Part shown: positions 41,543-50,186 of the stretch, piece after piece
How positions within the stretch are numbered: the stretch's first letter is position 1
Layout: every line of letters begins with the position of its first letter
DNA from: Burkholderia sp. 8Y
GTDB lineage: Bacteria > Pseudomonadota > Gammaproteobacteria > Burkholderiales > Burkholderiaceae
Assembly: GCF_902506145.1 (NCBI RefSeq)
Contig: NZ_LR733548.1
Span: 1 to 64,000, forward strand
DNA length: 64,000 nucleotides
Direction: 5' to 3'
Position numbers and translations under genes: made by a program
The notes under the pieces: generated by a model
Told to the model about the DNA's origin: nothing
Databases searched by the model: none
What the model saw: only the letters and a program-made list of their open reading frames with translations

Positions 41543-42463
41543 TCAGGAGGCCGGCTTGTCGCTCGGCTGCGCAAACAGCGCCTGCACGCGCGGCGACATC
41601 TGAAAGCCGAGATTGATCTGCCTGGGCGGAATCGGCTGCATGAACCAGCGCGTATAGATTCGGGCGGCGAGTCCGGACCTTTGAGCGTCGGCGATGGCTG
41701 CGTCCATCACGGCCTTCATCGGCGCATCGTTCCTGCGCAGCATGCATCCGTAGACCTCGTACGACTGAGCCGTGCCGACGATCTCGTAGTCGTCGGAATG
41801 CGGCGACTTGGCGCGCTCGCCGGCGAGCAAGGCATCGTCCATCATCATGGCTTTTGCGCGGCCCGTCGACAACATAAGAAAGGATTCCGAATGATCTTTC
41901 GCGCTGATGATATGCATGTCCATCGACTTCTCGGCGTTCAATCTGCGCAATATTTTCTCCGACGTCGTGCCCGCCCCGACGACGACGGTCTTGCCGCCGA
42001 GATCGGCGAAGTCCCTGATACCTGCGGACTTTTTGACGAGCAGGCGCGTGCCGATCACGAGGAAGCTGTTCGAAAACGTGACCTGCTGCGCGCGCTCGGC
42101 ATTGTTCGTGGTGCTCGTGCATTCGAAGTCGATCGTGCCGTTCTGCAGCAGTGTGATGCGGTTCTGCGACGTGATCGGAATCATATGCACCGTCAGTTCC
42201 GCGAGCCTCAGTTGAGACTTGATGCGTTCGACAATCAGGTTGGCGAAGTCGATCGAGTAGCCAATCGGCTTTTGCTGCGCATCGTAGTAGGACAGCGGAA
42301 TCGACGCATCGCGATAACCGATGGTGACGGCGTGTTCACTCCGTATCTTCTCGAGCGTGCCGGTGAGCGCCGGCTCGGCCGCCGACGCGGTCGCCATCCA
42401 TGCCAGCGTCAAGATGCCGGCCGCCATGCGCGTGACGGCGTGCAGCGTAGAGAGTCGTTTCAT
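41543..42463 (-). CDS. periplasmic amino-acid-binding protein
   Basis: 306 residues from the ATG at 42463, preceded by GGAG; an ATG at 42475 is possible. Signal peptide about 1-28 (ILTLAWMATASAAE). Family 3 solute-binding protein: PLSYYDAQQKPIGYSIDFAN at the start, DFECTSTTNNAERAQQVTFS, and DLGGKTVVVGAGTTSEKIL in the hinge, of the GltI type. Delivers substrate to the two permeases. Confidence 0.88.
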   Translation of the reverse strand: MKRLSTLHAVTRMAAGILTLAWMATASAAEPALTGTLEKIRSEHAVTIGYRDASIPLSYYDAQQKPIGYSIDFANLIVERIKSQLRLAELTVHMIPITSQNRITLLQNGTIDFECTSTTNNAERAQQVTFSNSFLVIGTRLLVKKSAGIRDFADLGGKTVVVGAGTTSEKILRRLNAEKSMDMHIISAKDHSESFLMLSTGRAKAMMMDDALLAGERAKSPHSDDYEIVGTAQSYEVYGCMLRRNDAPMKAVMDAAIADAQRSGLAARIYTRWFMQPIPPRQINLGFQMSPRVQALFAQPSDKPAS

Positions 42464-42503
42464 GCTCGTCTCCATGGAAGGTTGCGTGCGGCTCGCGCCG
42501 CTG

Positions 42504-43844
42504 CTATGGGCCGCACGCGCCCGTAATGGGCGAGACGTCGACCACGTACATCTGACGCATGCCTTCGTGCACGGAGTCGATGCAAACGGCCATGCCGTCG
42601 CGGCTCCATCGCGGATGCAGATCGCAGCGGTTTTCCTTTCTCAGCTCGGGCGTCGCGTAGAACTCGCCTAGGTCGATGCGCACGCCGTCGCTAACGTCGA
42701 AGAGAAACAGACCGCGCTTGCCGGTCTGCGCGTCGGGATAGGTATCGGAGAGCAGCCAGCGTGAGTCGACGGGAGAGAACGACATGTGGCCGTTTTCGGT
42801 GAGCACGTCGCGGCCTATCACGGTCACGTTGCCCGCGTCGCTGTCTTCGTAGAGGTGGTAGTGAATCTCGCCGGTATGCGGACCCCACACGATGATATGT
42901 GAGTCGTCGCGCCACAATGGATGCGAGATCTGATACTCCGACTTCTCATAGTCGAACGTGCCGACGGCCTTCGGATCGAACGCGTTAGCGAGTTGTGGAA
43001 GCGGATGGTCCGAGCATTCGAGCAGACGCATGCCGGTACCGTCCGGATTCATCGTGATCAGGCGATGCAGGAAGCACGTTTCGTCCTCCACGCGCTCGGT
43101 CCAACGATGCAGAAACAACACGCGCGACGACGACGGATTGATCTCGATGTGGCTGACCCAATGAATCGCCTGCTCCATCGATCGCTTCGAATGGAAACGG
43201 CGCAACGCCGCGTAACTGACGAGGAGCGTCACCTTGCCGGTCGCGAGATCCATCCGATATATCCCGTCCGTGGCGGGCGCGCGCAGCATGCTGAGCGGTC
43301 CCCCGTCCCCGCTGTAGCCGATGGTCTCGTGCGTGACGTGGAGACGCCGGTAGTCGACGCACAGCGCGTAGCGGCTATCGGGCGCGGTCACGTAGACGGG
43401 CATCGGCAACGCTCGCTTCGCGCCCGTGTCGAGATCCAGGATCGTCGCGCCAAAGCCCGGAAAACGCGCGGATACTTCGTGCGCGCGCACGTTGTAGATG
43501 ACCTTGCGGCCAGGCTCGCCGTCCAGCCATTGCAACTGGCAGCCCATTTGCCAGTTCCACGCGCGCGTCGTGTCGAAGGCGTGAAAAGCGCCATCGTTCT
43601 GCAAGTCGAAGCAGCCGAGCTCGACTTCGAGTTCCGGTGCGAGAGGCGCATCCATCATTGCGGCCCGATGCGCCAGCACATATCGCCCGGTGCGGTCCCA
43701 TGCCGTTTTGTTGTAGTAGCCGAAGAAATGATGCGCTGTGCCGTCGCCGAGGCGGCTCGCCGCGCAAGGACGAACGACGGCGTGCATGGCGGACGATATC
43801 GCTCCGGCCGTCGCGGCGGTGTGAATGGCATCAAGCGAACGCAT
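42504..43844 (-). CDS. TolB-like beta-propeller protein (oligogalacturonate-lyase-like)
   Basis: 446 residues. No clear signal peptide. Repeats of the TolB/WD40-like kind (MSFSPVDSRWLLSDTYPD, HPRWSRDGMAVCIDS), and a motif HHFFGYYNKTAWDRTGRYVL near the start, suggest a propeller lyase or binding protein. Upstream of the ABC genes on the same strand, so the transporter may carry its product. Function not established. Confidence 0.65.
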   Translation of the reverse strand: MRSLDAIHTAATAGAISSAMHAVVRPCAASRLGDGTAHHFFGYYNKTAWDRTGRYVLAHRAAMMDAPLAPELEVELGCFDLQNDGAFHAFDTTRAWNWQMGCQLQWLDGEPGRKVIYNVRAHEVSARFPGFGATILDLDTGAKRALPMPVYVTAPDSRYALCVDYRRLHVTHETIGYSGDGGPLSMLRAPATDGIYRMDLATGKVTLLVSYAALRRFHSKRSMEQAIHWVSHIEINPSSSRVLFLHRWTERVEDETCFLHRLITMNPDGTGMRLLECSDHPLPQLANAFDPKAVGTFDYEKSEYQISHPLWRDDSHIIVWGPHTGEIHYHLYEDSDAGNVTVIGRDVLTENGHMSFSPVDSRWLLSDTYPDAQTGKRGLFLFDVSDGVRIDLGEFYATPELRKENRCDLHPRWSRDGMAVCIDSVHEGMRQMYVVDVSPITGACGP

Positions 43845-43903
43845 CGGCGAAAGGCCCTTGACGAAAAGTAGACGTCAGCATATCGCTGCATTTTGAATCG
43901 ATA

Positions 43904-43915
43904 AAATTCGAATTT
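43904..43915. promoter_or_regulatory. 12-bp palindrome in the divergent LysR/TolB-like spacer
   Basis: AAATTCGAATTT, an exact palindrome in a 155-bp AT-rich spacer between the TolB-like gene and the LysR gene. Such dyads are typical LysR binding sites, and this one may serve the neighbouring regulator. No -10/-35 was certain. Confidence 0.4.
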
Positions 43916-43999
43916 GTCGCGATGCTATTCAGTTTCGATATACGCCGAGCGCAGTTGCGCGATGCGCTATGCATCCCCGTCAGACAGAAAGCGAAACAC

Positions 44000-44911
44000 A
44001 TGACCCGACCGTTGAACTTTCAGCTTATCCAGGCGTTTCGCGCCGTCATGCAGAAAGGCACCACCACTGGCGCCGCGGCGATGCTCAACACGACGCAGCC
44101 TTCGATCAGCCGCCGCCTCGCGGAACTGCAAAGGTGCTCGGGCCTCAAGCTGTTTGAAGCGCATCATGGGAGGTTGAGACCGACGAGCGAGGGGAAGCTG
44201 CTGTACAAGACCGTTCAGAAGCACTTCGACGGGCTCGAGAAGATCGAGTCGGTGGTATCGCTGTTGCGCAAGTCGGGCACGGGCGCACTGTGCATCGGCT
44301 GCACGCCCACGCTGGGCGTCGGGCTGCTGCCGGAGGTCGTCCGGACGTTCAGGACGCAGTTCCCGGAGACGTACATCAACATTCAGACGCTCGCCACGAC
44401 GCAACTGACCGACTTGCTGCGCCAGGATCTCTTCGACCTCGTGCTGACCACGGGCAAGCTCGACGAACAGGACTTCGAGACGGCCGTCATCAGGACGACG
44501 CCCGCCGTATGCGTGTTACCGCCGGGTCATCGGCTCGAAACCGAATCGGTGGTGCGCGTGGAGATGCTGCGATCGGAGCCATTGCTCTCGCTGGGCGAGA
44601 TGGACGACCTCACGATCGACATCGAGAACCTGCTGCTCGCGCACGGCATGCCGGCCGAATTCTCCATTCAGACGACGTCGTCGATCACGATCTGCGCACT
44701 GGTGGCGGCCGGTAACGGCGTGGGCATCGTGAACCCGTATGTCGCCAACACGTATGCGGGGAAGTTGTCGATCAGGCCGCTCATGCCGTCTGTCGACGTG
44801 GCCGTGCGCATGGCCATGCCTTTGCACACGGCTCCGTCTCTGCTCGCGCGCCGTTTCGTCGAAGCCCTCGACGCGCATCTGCATGCGCTCGGCTCGGACG
44901 TGAGCGGATAA
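44000..44911 (+). CDS. LysR-family transcriptional regulator
   Basis: 303 residues from the ATG at 44000. N-terminal winged helix-turn-helix (LIQAFRAVMQKGTTTGAAAML, QPSISRRLAELQ) and a C-terminal effector domain with LEARHGRL-like and SLLARRFVEAL segments. Divergent from the TolB-like/ABC genes, so the probable regulator of that operon through the palindrome at 43904. Effector unknown. Confidence 0.87.
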   Translation: MTRPLNFQLIQAFRAVMQKGTTTGAAAMLNTTQPSISRRLAELQRCSGLKLFEAHHGRLRPTSEGKLLYKTVQKHFDGLEKIESVVSLLRKSGTGALCIGCTPTLGVGLLPEVVRTFRTQFPETYINIQTLATTQLTDLLRQDLFDLVLTTGKLDEQDFETAVIRTTPAVCVLPPGHRLETESVVRVEMLRSEPLLSLGEMDDLTIDIENLLLAHGMPAEFSIQTTSSITICALVAAGNGVGIVNPYVANTYAGKLSIRPLMPSVDVAVRMAMPLHTAPSLLARRFVEALDAHLHALGSDVSG

Positions 44912-44938
44912 CGCTGGGGCGCGACTCCGACGAACCGC

Positions 44939-45907
44939 TCAATCGACACGCTGCGCGCCGATTTCATGTTCGACACCCGCGTGATGCTCACTGACGGGCA
45001 ACGCGGTTTTCATTGCGCGCTCACGCAGGAAGAGCCGCGCGCTATGCACAGCGGTCAGCGCAACCGCCATCCATATCGGCCCATACGTTCCCCACTGACT
45101 CGCTGAAATGGGCTCGCCGAGGAGGACGACCGCGACAGCCACGAGCAGCACCGGTTCGACGTAGCCCAGAATGCCGAACAGCGCCAGCGGCAAATAGCGG
45201 CTTGCCCGAAGATAAGAGCCGAGCGCGATGGTGCTCAATGCGCCAAGGCCGGGCAGCAATACCATCGACAAAAGCGGCGAATGCGCCACGACGGTGAACG
45301 AACCGCGCAGGACGAGCGCAATCAACGCGAACGGCGCGAGCAACATCATTTCGACGGCGAACGCCACTAGCGGATCCGCGTTGAAGCGCCGCCGCAATAT
45401 GAAATACGGCGGATAGCCGAGCATGACGACGAGCGTCGGCCACGCGAATGCATGCGTCGCGATCAGTTCATGCGCCACGCCGACCGCGGCGGCAGTCACG
45501 CCGGCCCATTGCAGCGCGTCCAGCGGTTCGCGATAGTAGAAGCGCCCGAGCAGAACCATCACGAGCGGCATCAAAAAGTAGCCGAGCGACACTTCCAGCG
45601 CGCGACCATGCAGCGGCGCCCATAGAAAGATCCATAACTGCACGCCGAGCAGCGCGGCAGTCGTGGCGAAAGCAGCCAGCAGGCGCACGTTTTTGGCGAG
45701 CTTCGCAACGAGCGCGCATAATGGCGGCCATCGTTTGCGCAGGGCCACGAGCAACAACGCGCCGGGCAGTGTCCAGACGATGCGCCATGCAAAAATGTCG
45801 AGTCCGTCGAGCGGCGCAAGCCACTTCGTATAGCCCGACATGAGCGCGAACAAAGCGGAAGCGGCGACGGAAAGCGCAATGCCGCGTCCGAGAACATGCT
45901 GATTCAT
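44939..45907 (-). CDS. RarD/EamA-family permease
   Basis: 322 residues, about ten membrane helices. RarD-type drug/metabolite transporter: SGYTKWLAPLDGLDIFAWR, FLWAPLHGRALEVSLGYF and LGYVEPVLLVAVAVVLLGEP. RarD-like proteins export small amines or amino acids; the substrate is unknown. Convergent with the LysR gene, 27 bp apart. Confidence 0.85.
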   Translation of the reverse strand: MNQHVLGRGIALSVAASALFALMSGYTKWLAPLDGLDIFAWRIVWTLPGALLLVALRKRWPPLCALVAKLAKNVRLLAAFATTAALLGVQLWIFLWAPLHGRALEVSLGYFLMPLVMVLLGRFYYREPLDALQWAGVTAAAVGVAHELIATHAFAWPTLVVMLGYPPYFILRRRFNADPLVAFAVEMMLLAPFALIALVLRGSFTVVAHSPLLSMVLLPGLGALSTIALGSYLRASRYLPLALFGILGYVEPVLLVAVAVVLLGEPISASQWGTYGPIWMAVALTAVHSARLFLRERAMKTALPVSEHHAGVEHEIGAQRVD

Positions 45908-46203
45908 CGAAAGAAGCGCAGGGCGCCGAGTAATTGCATGGCCGACGAAGCGGAGAACTGCGCATTCTAAACGCCGCTCGTGCGGCTGACGCGCGCATTT
46001 CTTGCTAGAACGCTCGAATCAGCGAACTCTTTTTCTCACCGCGTTGTCTTAAACCGTTCACGCCGTCAGGCAACCTGGAAGACAGAAGTCGAGCGGCGCC
46101 ACGCATCAGTCAGCCGCCGCTCACGTCATTGCATCAGCCGCATCCAACGCCGTGCTTCATGCCCGCAAGCACGCGAAGAAAACGCCGCATCGATGGAGAC
46201 GTC
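45908..46203. other. 296-bp divergent spacer before egtD
   Basis: Probably contains both promoters. No clear box, operator or RNA was identified. Confidence 0.4.
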
Positions 46204-47172
46204 ATGACTCAACCTGCACCGTCGCCCCGCTTTTCCAGCGCCTTTGCCGAAGCCGTCCATGCTGGCTTGTCCAAGCGGCCCCAGAAAGAACTGCCTTCGA
46301 TGTATCTGTATGACGAAGTCGGCTCCGCCCTCTTCGAAGTCATCACCGCGCTGCCGGAATACGGCGTGACGCGCGCCGAAGAACGCGTGCTGAAGGCACA
46401 CGCCGCCGACATCGTGACCGCGCTGCCGGGCAATGTGAAAGTCGCGGAACTCGGAAGCGGCAGCGGGCGCAAGACGCGCCGCATTCTCGAAGCACTGTGT
46501 AAAAAGCAGCCGACCGCGTATTACCCGATCGAAATCTCGCGCACGGCCTTGCAACTGTGCCGCCGCGAATTGGGCGATATCGAGCGCATTTCGATTGTCG
46601 GCTACGAACGCGACTATCTCGCCGGACTCTCTGAAGTGAGCGCCCGGCGTAACGAAGGCGAGCGGCTCCTCGTACTGTTCCTCGGCAGCACCATCGGTAA
46701 TTTCGCGCGCCTTGCGGCCACCAAATTCCTTCAGTCGATTCGCAGCATGCTCGAACCCGGCGACGCCCTGTTGCTCGGCACCGATCTCATCAAGCCGCTG
46801 CCGGTCTTGATCGCGGCTTACGACGATCCCATCGGCGTCACGGCGGCGTTCAATCTGAATCTGCTTGCGCGCATCAATCGCGAGTTGGACGGCGACTTTC
46901 CGCTCGATGCCTTCGAACACGTCGCGCGTTTCAATCCGGATGCACGCAGCATCGAAATGCATCTGCGCGCGAAACGGGCGCTCACCGTGCGCGTGCGCGA
47001 AGCCGGTCTGCGCGTCGAGTTCCGCGAAGGCGAGACCATCTGGACGGAGAGCAGCCACAAGTATGCAGCCGAAGAAGTCGCGCCGATTGCCGTCGATGCA
47101 GGCTTCGAATGCACGCGTCAATGGCGCGACGACGAATGGCACTTCGCGGAAAGTCTGCTGGTGGCGCGCTAG
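46204..47172 (+). CDS. egtD: L-histidine N-alpha-methyltransferase (EgtD)
   Basis: 322 residues from the ATG at 46204 (GGAGA upstream). Catalyses the S-adenosylmethionine-dependent trimethylation of histidine to hercynine, the first step in ergothioneine synthesis. Motifs: MYLYDEVGSALFEVITALPE at the start, AELGSGSGRKTRRIL as the SAM loop, and LFLGSTIGNF in the middle, then RSIEMHLRAKR and EGETIWTESSHKY. EgtB, usually adjacent, is absent from the window. Confidence 0.93.
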   Translation: MTQPAPSPRFSSAFAEAVHAGLSKRPQKELPSMYLYDEVGSALFEVITALPEYGVTRAEERVLKAHAADIVTALPGNVKVAELGSGSGRKTRRILEALCKKQPTAYYPIEISRTALQLCRRELGDIERISIVGYERDYLAGLSEVSARRNEGERLLVLFLGSTIGNFARLAATKFLQSIRSMLEPGDALLLGTDLIKPLPVLIAAYDDPIGVTAAFNLNLLARINRELDGDFPLDAFEHVARFNPDARSIEMHLRAKRALTVRVREAGLRVEFREGETIWTESSHKYAAEEVAPIAVDAGFECTRQWRDDEWHFAESLLVAR

Positions 47173-47183
47173 AGCGTGCGTGC

Positions 47184-47483
47184 TCAGTGTTGCTCGAAGC
47201 GTTCGTACCGCTTTTCGACGTAACGCTCTTCGCTGAAGAAATCCGTGACGCGGGCGTGCGGCGGCCCGCGCCGCAGCCATTCGAGCATCAAGTCGACCTG
47301 ATTCGCCGCGCCCTGAATGACGGCTTCCACCGAGCCGTCACTGAGATTCGCGACATACCCGCGCACGCCGAGCGCATGTGCGCGCCGCACCGTGTGATGG
47401 CGAAATCCGACGCCCTGCACCACGCCTTTCACACGCACGTAATAAGTTTCGATCCTCGTATCGAGATCCGGGCCGGGCATCAT
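47184..47483 (-). CDS. acyP: acylphosphatase
   Basis: 99 residues, the usual size. Hydrolyses carboxyl-phosphate bonds such as in acetyl phosphate or 1,3-bisphosphoglycerate. The active-site loop GVVQGVGFRHHT (catalytic Arg) and YVANLSDGSVEAVIQG (catalytic Asn) are both present. Convergent with egtD, 11 bp apart. Confidence 0.93.
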   Translation of the reverse strand: MMPGPDLDTRIETYYVRVKGVVQGVGFRHHTVRRAHALGVRGYVANLSDGSVEAVIQGAANQVDLMLEWLRRGPPHARVTDFFSEERYVEKRYERFEQH

Positions 47484-47553
47484 GCAATTCCTCGTGACTG
47501 ATTCATACGCCGCATTGTAGTCACGCGCGCCGATCCGCGTCGGACCGGCGCGG

Positions 47554-48693
47554 TCAGCCGAGGCGAAACGGCTGCGCGATGTCCGCGCGATCGCCGGTAT
47601 GCGGACGCGGCACGCGCGGCAGCGTCACTTCGAAAATCGTGCCGGTTTCGGCGGACGAACGCACCTTCACGTCGCCGCCGTGCATCTGCGCGATCTCGCG
47701 CGTGATGTAGAGCCCGAGACCAAGCCCGCCCGAATCGTGCTGACGCCGCCCCGACCGATACGGCGCGAAGATGGTCGGCAGCAGGTCGGGCGGAATCTCG
47801 CCCGCGTTCTGCACGATGATGCTCACCTCCTGCGCGCCGCCTTCGAGCCGCACCTGGATCGACGCGCCTTCGAGCCCGTGTTGCAGCGCGTTGCCGATCA
47901 GATTCGAGAACACTTGCGAGAGCAGATCGCCGTCGCCTTGCAGGAGCGTGTCGCCCTGTCGCAGCACGAAAATGCGTCCCTTGCCGACGCGCGCTTCGTA
48001 TTCCTCGACGATGTTCTTCGCAAGCGTGCTGAGTTCGACCGCTCGCGGCTGCAAGGTCACGCGGCCGCCGCGCAGACGCGCGAGGTTCAGCAACTGGTCG
48101 ACCATGCGCACCATGCGCATGCCGCTCGACTTGATGCGCGTGCCGATATTCGCGACGTTCTCGTCCTTCACGAAGCGCGCCAGATATTCCGCCGATGCGA
48201 TCACCGCCGACAGCGGCGTGCGCAGATCATGACCGAGCACGGCCATGAGCATTTCGTTCGCATCGAGCAGTTGCTGCACGGTCGCGAGCTGCGTCGCAAG
48301 CTGCTGCTTTTGCCGCTCGATCTGAATGAAGACATCGACCTTCGAATTGAGGATGCGCGAATCGAACGGCTTGTAGAGAAAATCCACCGCGCCCGCTTCG
48401 TAGCCGCGAAACGTGCGGTTCGTGTCCTGCGCCGTGGCGGTCAGGAAGATGATCGGCACGTGCGCGGTGCGCGGGCTGCCGCGCATGAGTTCGGCCAGTT
48501 CGAAGCCATCCATGCCGGGCATGTTGACGTCGAGGATGGCGAGCGCGACTTCGTGCTTGAGCAGAAGCTCGAGCGCAGCCGGACCCGATTCCGCCTTCAG
48601 CACCGACAGATCCGGCCGCGCGAGCGACGCTTCCAGCGCGGTGATGTTGTTGCGGATGTCGTCGACGATCAGCACGTGAATGGGTTGCGTCAT
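47554..48693 (-). CDS. receiver-histidine kinase hybrid
   Basis: 379 residues from the ATG at 48693 (AAGGAG upstream). Order: receiver domain about 1-120 (Asp55 in AILDVNMPG), then HisKA with VLGHDLRTPLSAVIASAEYL, and an HATPase ending SGGLGLGLYITREIAQMHGG. The receiver is at the N-terminus, so it is a phosphorelay output kinase. Fourth gene of the operon with CheB, CheR and the triple-receiver kinase. Partner unknown. Confidence 0.9.
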   Translation of the reverse strand: MTQPIHVLIVDDIRNNITALEASLARPDLSVLKAESGPAALELLLKHEVALAILDVNMPGMDGFELAELMRGSPRTAHVPIIFLTATAQDTNRTFRGYEAGAVDFLYKPFDSRILNSKVDVFIQIERQKQQLATQLATVQQLLDANEMLMAVLGHDLRTPLSAVIASAEYLARFVKDENVANIGTRIKSSGMRMVRMVDQLLNLARLRGGRVTLQPRAVELSTLAKNIVEEYEARVGKGRIFVLRQGDTLLQGDGDLLSQVFSNLIGNALQHGLEGASIQVRLEGGAQEVSIIVQNAGEIPPDLLPTIFAPYRSGRRQHDSGGLGLGLYITREIAQMHGGDVKVRSSAETGTIFEVTLPRVPRPHTGDRADIAQPFRLG

Positions 48694-48731
48694 CTGATGA
48701 CTCCTTGCTTCGTTGTTGCCTGTCTGACGGC

Positions 48732-49331
48732 TCATCGGCGTGTGCGCCCGGCAAGGCGCGCGACCATGTCGTCCAGCGTGAGAATGTCCTGCACCGCACC
48801 CTGCGCGATCGCCCCGAGCGGCATCGCAGTCGCCGACGCGGTCTTGGGGTCCTGCGCCCAGCACGCGCCGCCCGCGTCACGGATCGCACGGGCGCCACGC
48901 GCGCCGTCGTCGTTCGCGCCGGAAAGCACGATGCCGAGCAGCCGCTTGCCGTACGCATGCGCCGCCGATTCGAACAACACGTCCACCGACGGACGCGAGA
49001 AGCGCACCGGCGGGTCCACCGACAGCGCAATTGCAGGCGGCTCGCCGCCTTCGGCCTCGACCATCATGTGATAGCCGGGCGGCGCGAAATACGCCGTGCC
49101 GGGCGCGATCTCGTCCTTGTCGAACGGCTCCACCACGCGCAAGCGGCAGCGTTCGGCGAAGAGCGCGGGCAAGAGGCTCGGCTGGCCGTGCCGCACGTGA
49201 ACCACGATCAGCACGGGCGGCGCAAAGTCGCGCGGCAACTCGGGCAAGAGCAGATTGAGCGCCTCGACGCCGCCCGCAGACGCGCCGATCACCACGGCGT
49301 CGAAGGCATCGGTGAGGGCTGCGGTGCTCAT
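48732..49331 (-). CDS. CheB-type protein-glutamate methylesterase, stand-alone
   Basis: 199 residues from the ATG at 49331. CheB catalytic domain only, without the usual receiver. Ser18 in GASAGGVEAL, His45 in VVHVRHG and an acidic residue in LSGANDDGARG are the expected catalytic set. Would demethylate or deamidate a receptor-like partner. 38 bp before the receiver-kinase and 2 bp after CheR. Confidence 0.88.
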   Translation of the reverse strand: MSTAALTDAFDAVVIGASAGGVEALNLLLPELPRDFAPPVLIVVHVRHGQPSLLPALFAERCRLRVVEPFDKDEIAPGTAYFAPPGYHMMVEAEGGEPPAIALSVDPPVRFSRPSVDVLFESAAHAYGKRLLGIVLSGANDDGARGARAIRDAGGACWAQDPKTASATAMPLGAIAQGAVQDILTLDDMVARLAGRTRR

Positions 49332-49333
49332 CG

Positions 49334-50170
49334 CTATACCTTTTGATAAAGCCGCTCGCGGGCGTTGAAATCCGCGAAGCGGTCCGTGTGCTTCGAAAAA
49401 CGCAGGCTTTCCTTGCTGCCGAGTCCGAGAAAGCCGCGCCGCACGAGCGAATCGCTGAAAAGGCCGAGCGCGCGATCCTGCAACGCGCGATCGAAATAGA
49501 TCAGCACGTTGCGGCACGACACGAGATGCGCTTCGAGAAACACGCTGTCTGTCGCGAGGCTGTGATCCGCGAACACGACGCGCGACTTGAGCGTCTGCGA
49601 GAACTTCGCCGCCCCGTACGCCGCATGATAGTAGTCCGATAGCGAACGTTTGCCGCCCGCCGCGAGGTAGTTCTGGCTGAAGCCCGCCATGCGCTCCAGC
49701 GGATAGATGCCGCTCTCGGCCTGCCGCAACGCTTCCGCATTGATATCAGTGGCATAGAACACGGTGCGCTCCGCGATGTTTTCCTCGGCGAACAGCACGG
49801 CGAGCGACCACAGCTCTTCGCCGCTGCTGCACCCGGCGACCCACACCTTGATCGACGGATACGTCTGGAGAATCGGCACGACCTGCTCGCGTATCGCGCG
49901 GAAGTAGCTCGGGTCGCGGAACATCTCGCTGACCTGCACCGTAAGGTACTGAAAGAGCCGCCCGAAAAGCGCCGGTTCGCGCAGGATGCGCTGCTGCAAC
50001 TGCGAAAGCGTCTCGCACTCGAGGTCTTGCACGGCCTGCGCGAGCCTGCGCCGCAGCGAACTCACCGCGTAATGCCGGAAGTCGTGCTGATACTTGAGAT
50101 AGATGGCTTCGAGGATCAGCTTCAGTTCGATGTCGAACGTGGCGTCGTCCTCGTGCTTGCTGTCGTTCAT
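49334..50170 (-). CDS. CheR-type methyltransferase
   Basis: 278 residues from the ATG at 50170. Methylates glutamates in a receptor-like protein with S-adenosylmethionine. Features: LRRRLAQAVQDLECETLSQL in the N-terminal domain, VAGCSSGEELWSLA as the SAM loop, and VSCRNVLIYFD near the C-terminus. No chemoreceptor gene is near. In other bacteria CheB-CheR-hybrid-kinase groups take part in stress or biofilm control, an inference here. Confidence 0.88.
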   Translation of the reverse strand: MNDSKHEDDATFDIELKLILEAIYLKYQHDFRHYAVSSLRRRLAQAVQDLECETLSQLQQRILREPALFGRLFQYLTVQVSEMFRDPSYFRAIREQVVPILQTYPSIKVWVAGCSSGEELWSLAVLFAEENIAERTVFYATDINAEALRQAESGIYPLERMAGFSQNYLAAGGKRSLSDYYHAAYGAAKFSQTLKSRVVFADHSLATDSVFLEAHLVSCRNVLIYFDRALQDRALGLFSDSLVRRGFLGLGSKESLRFSKHTDRFADFNARERLYQKV

Positions 50171-50186
50171 CGGGTCGAATGCCGGT

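Noticed and set aside
47599..49071. 490-codon open frame on the plus strand
   Set aside because: Antisense to the receiver-kinase and CheB genes; low-complexity, Arg-rich and without any recognisable domain.
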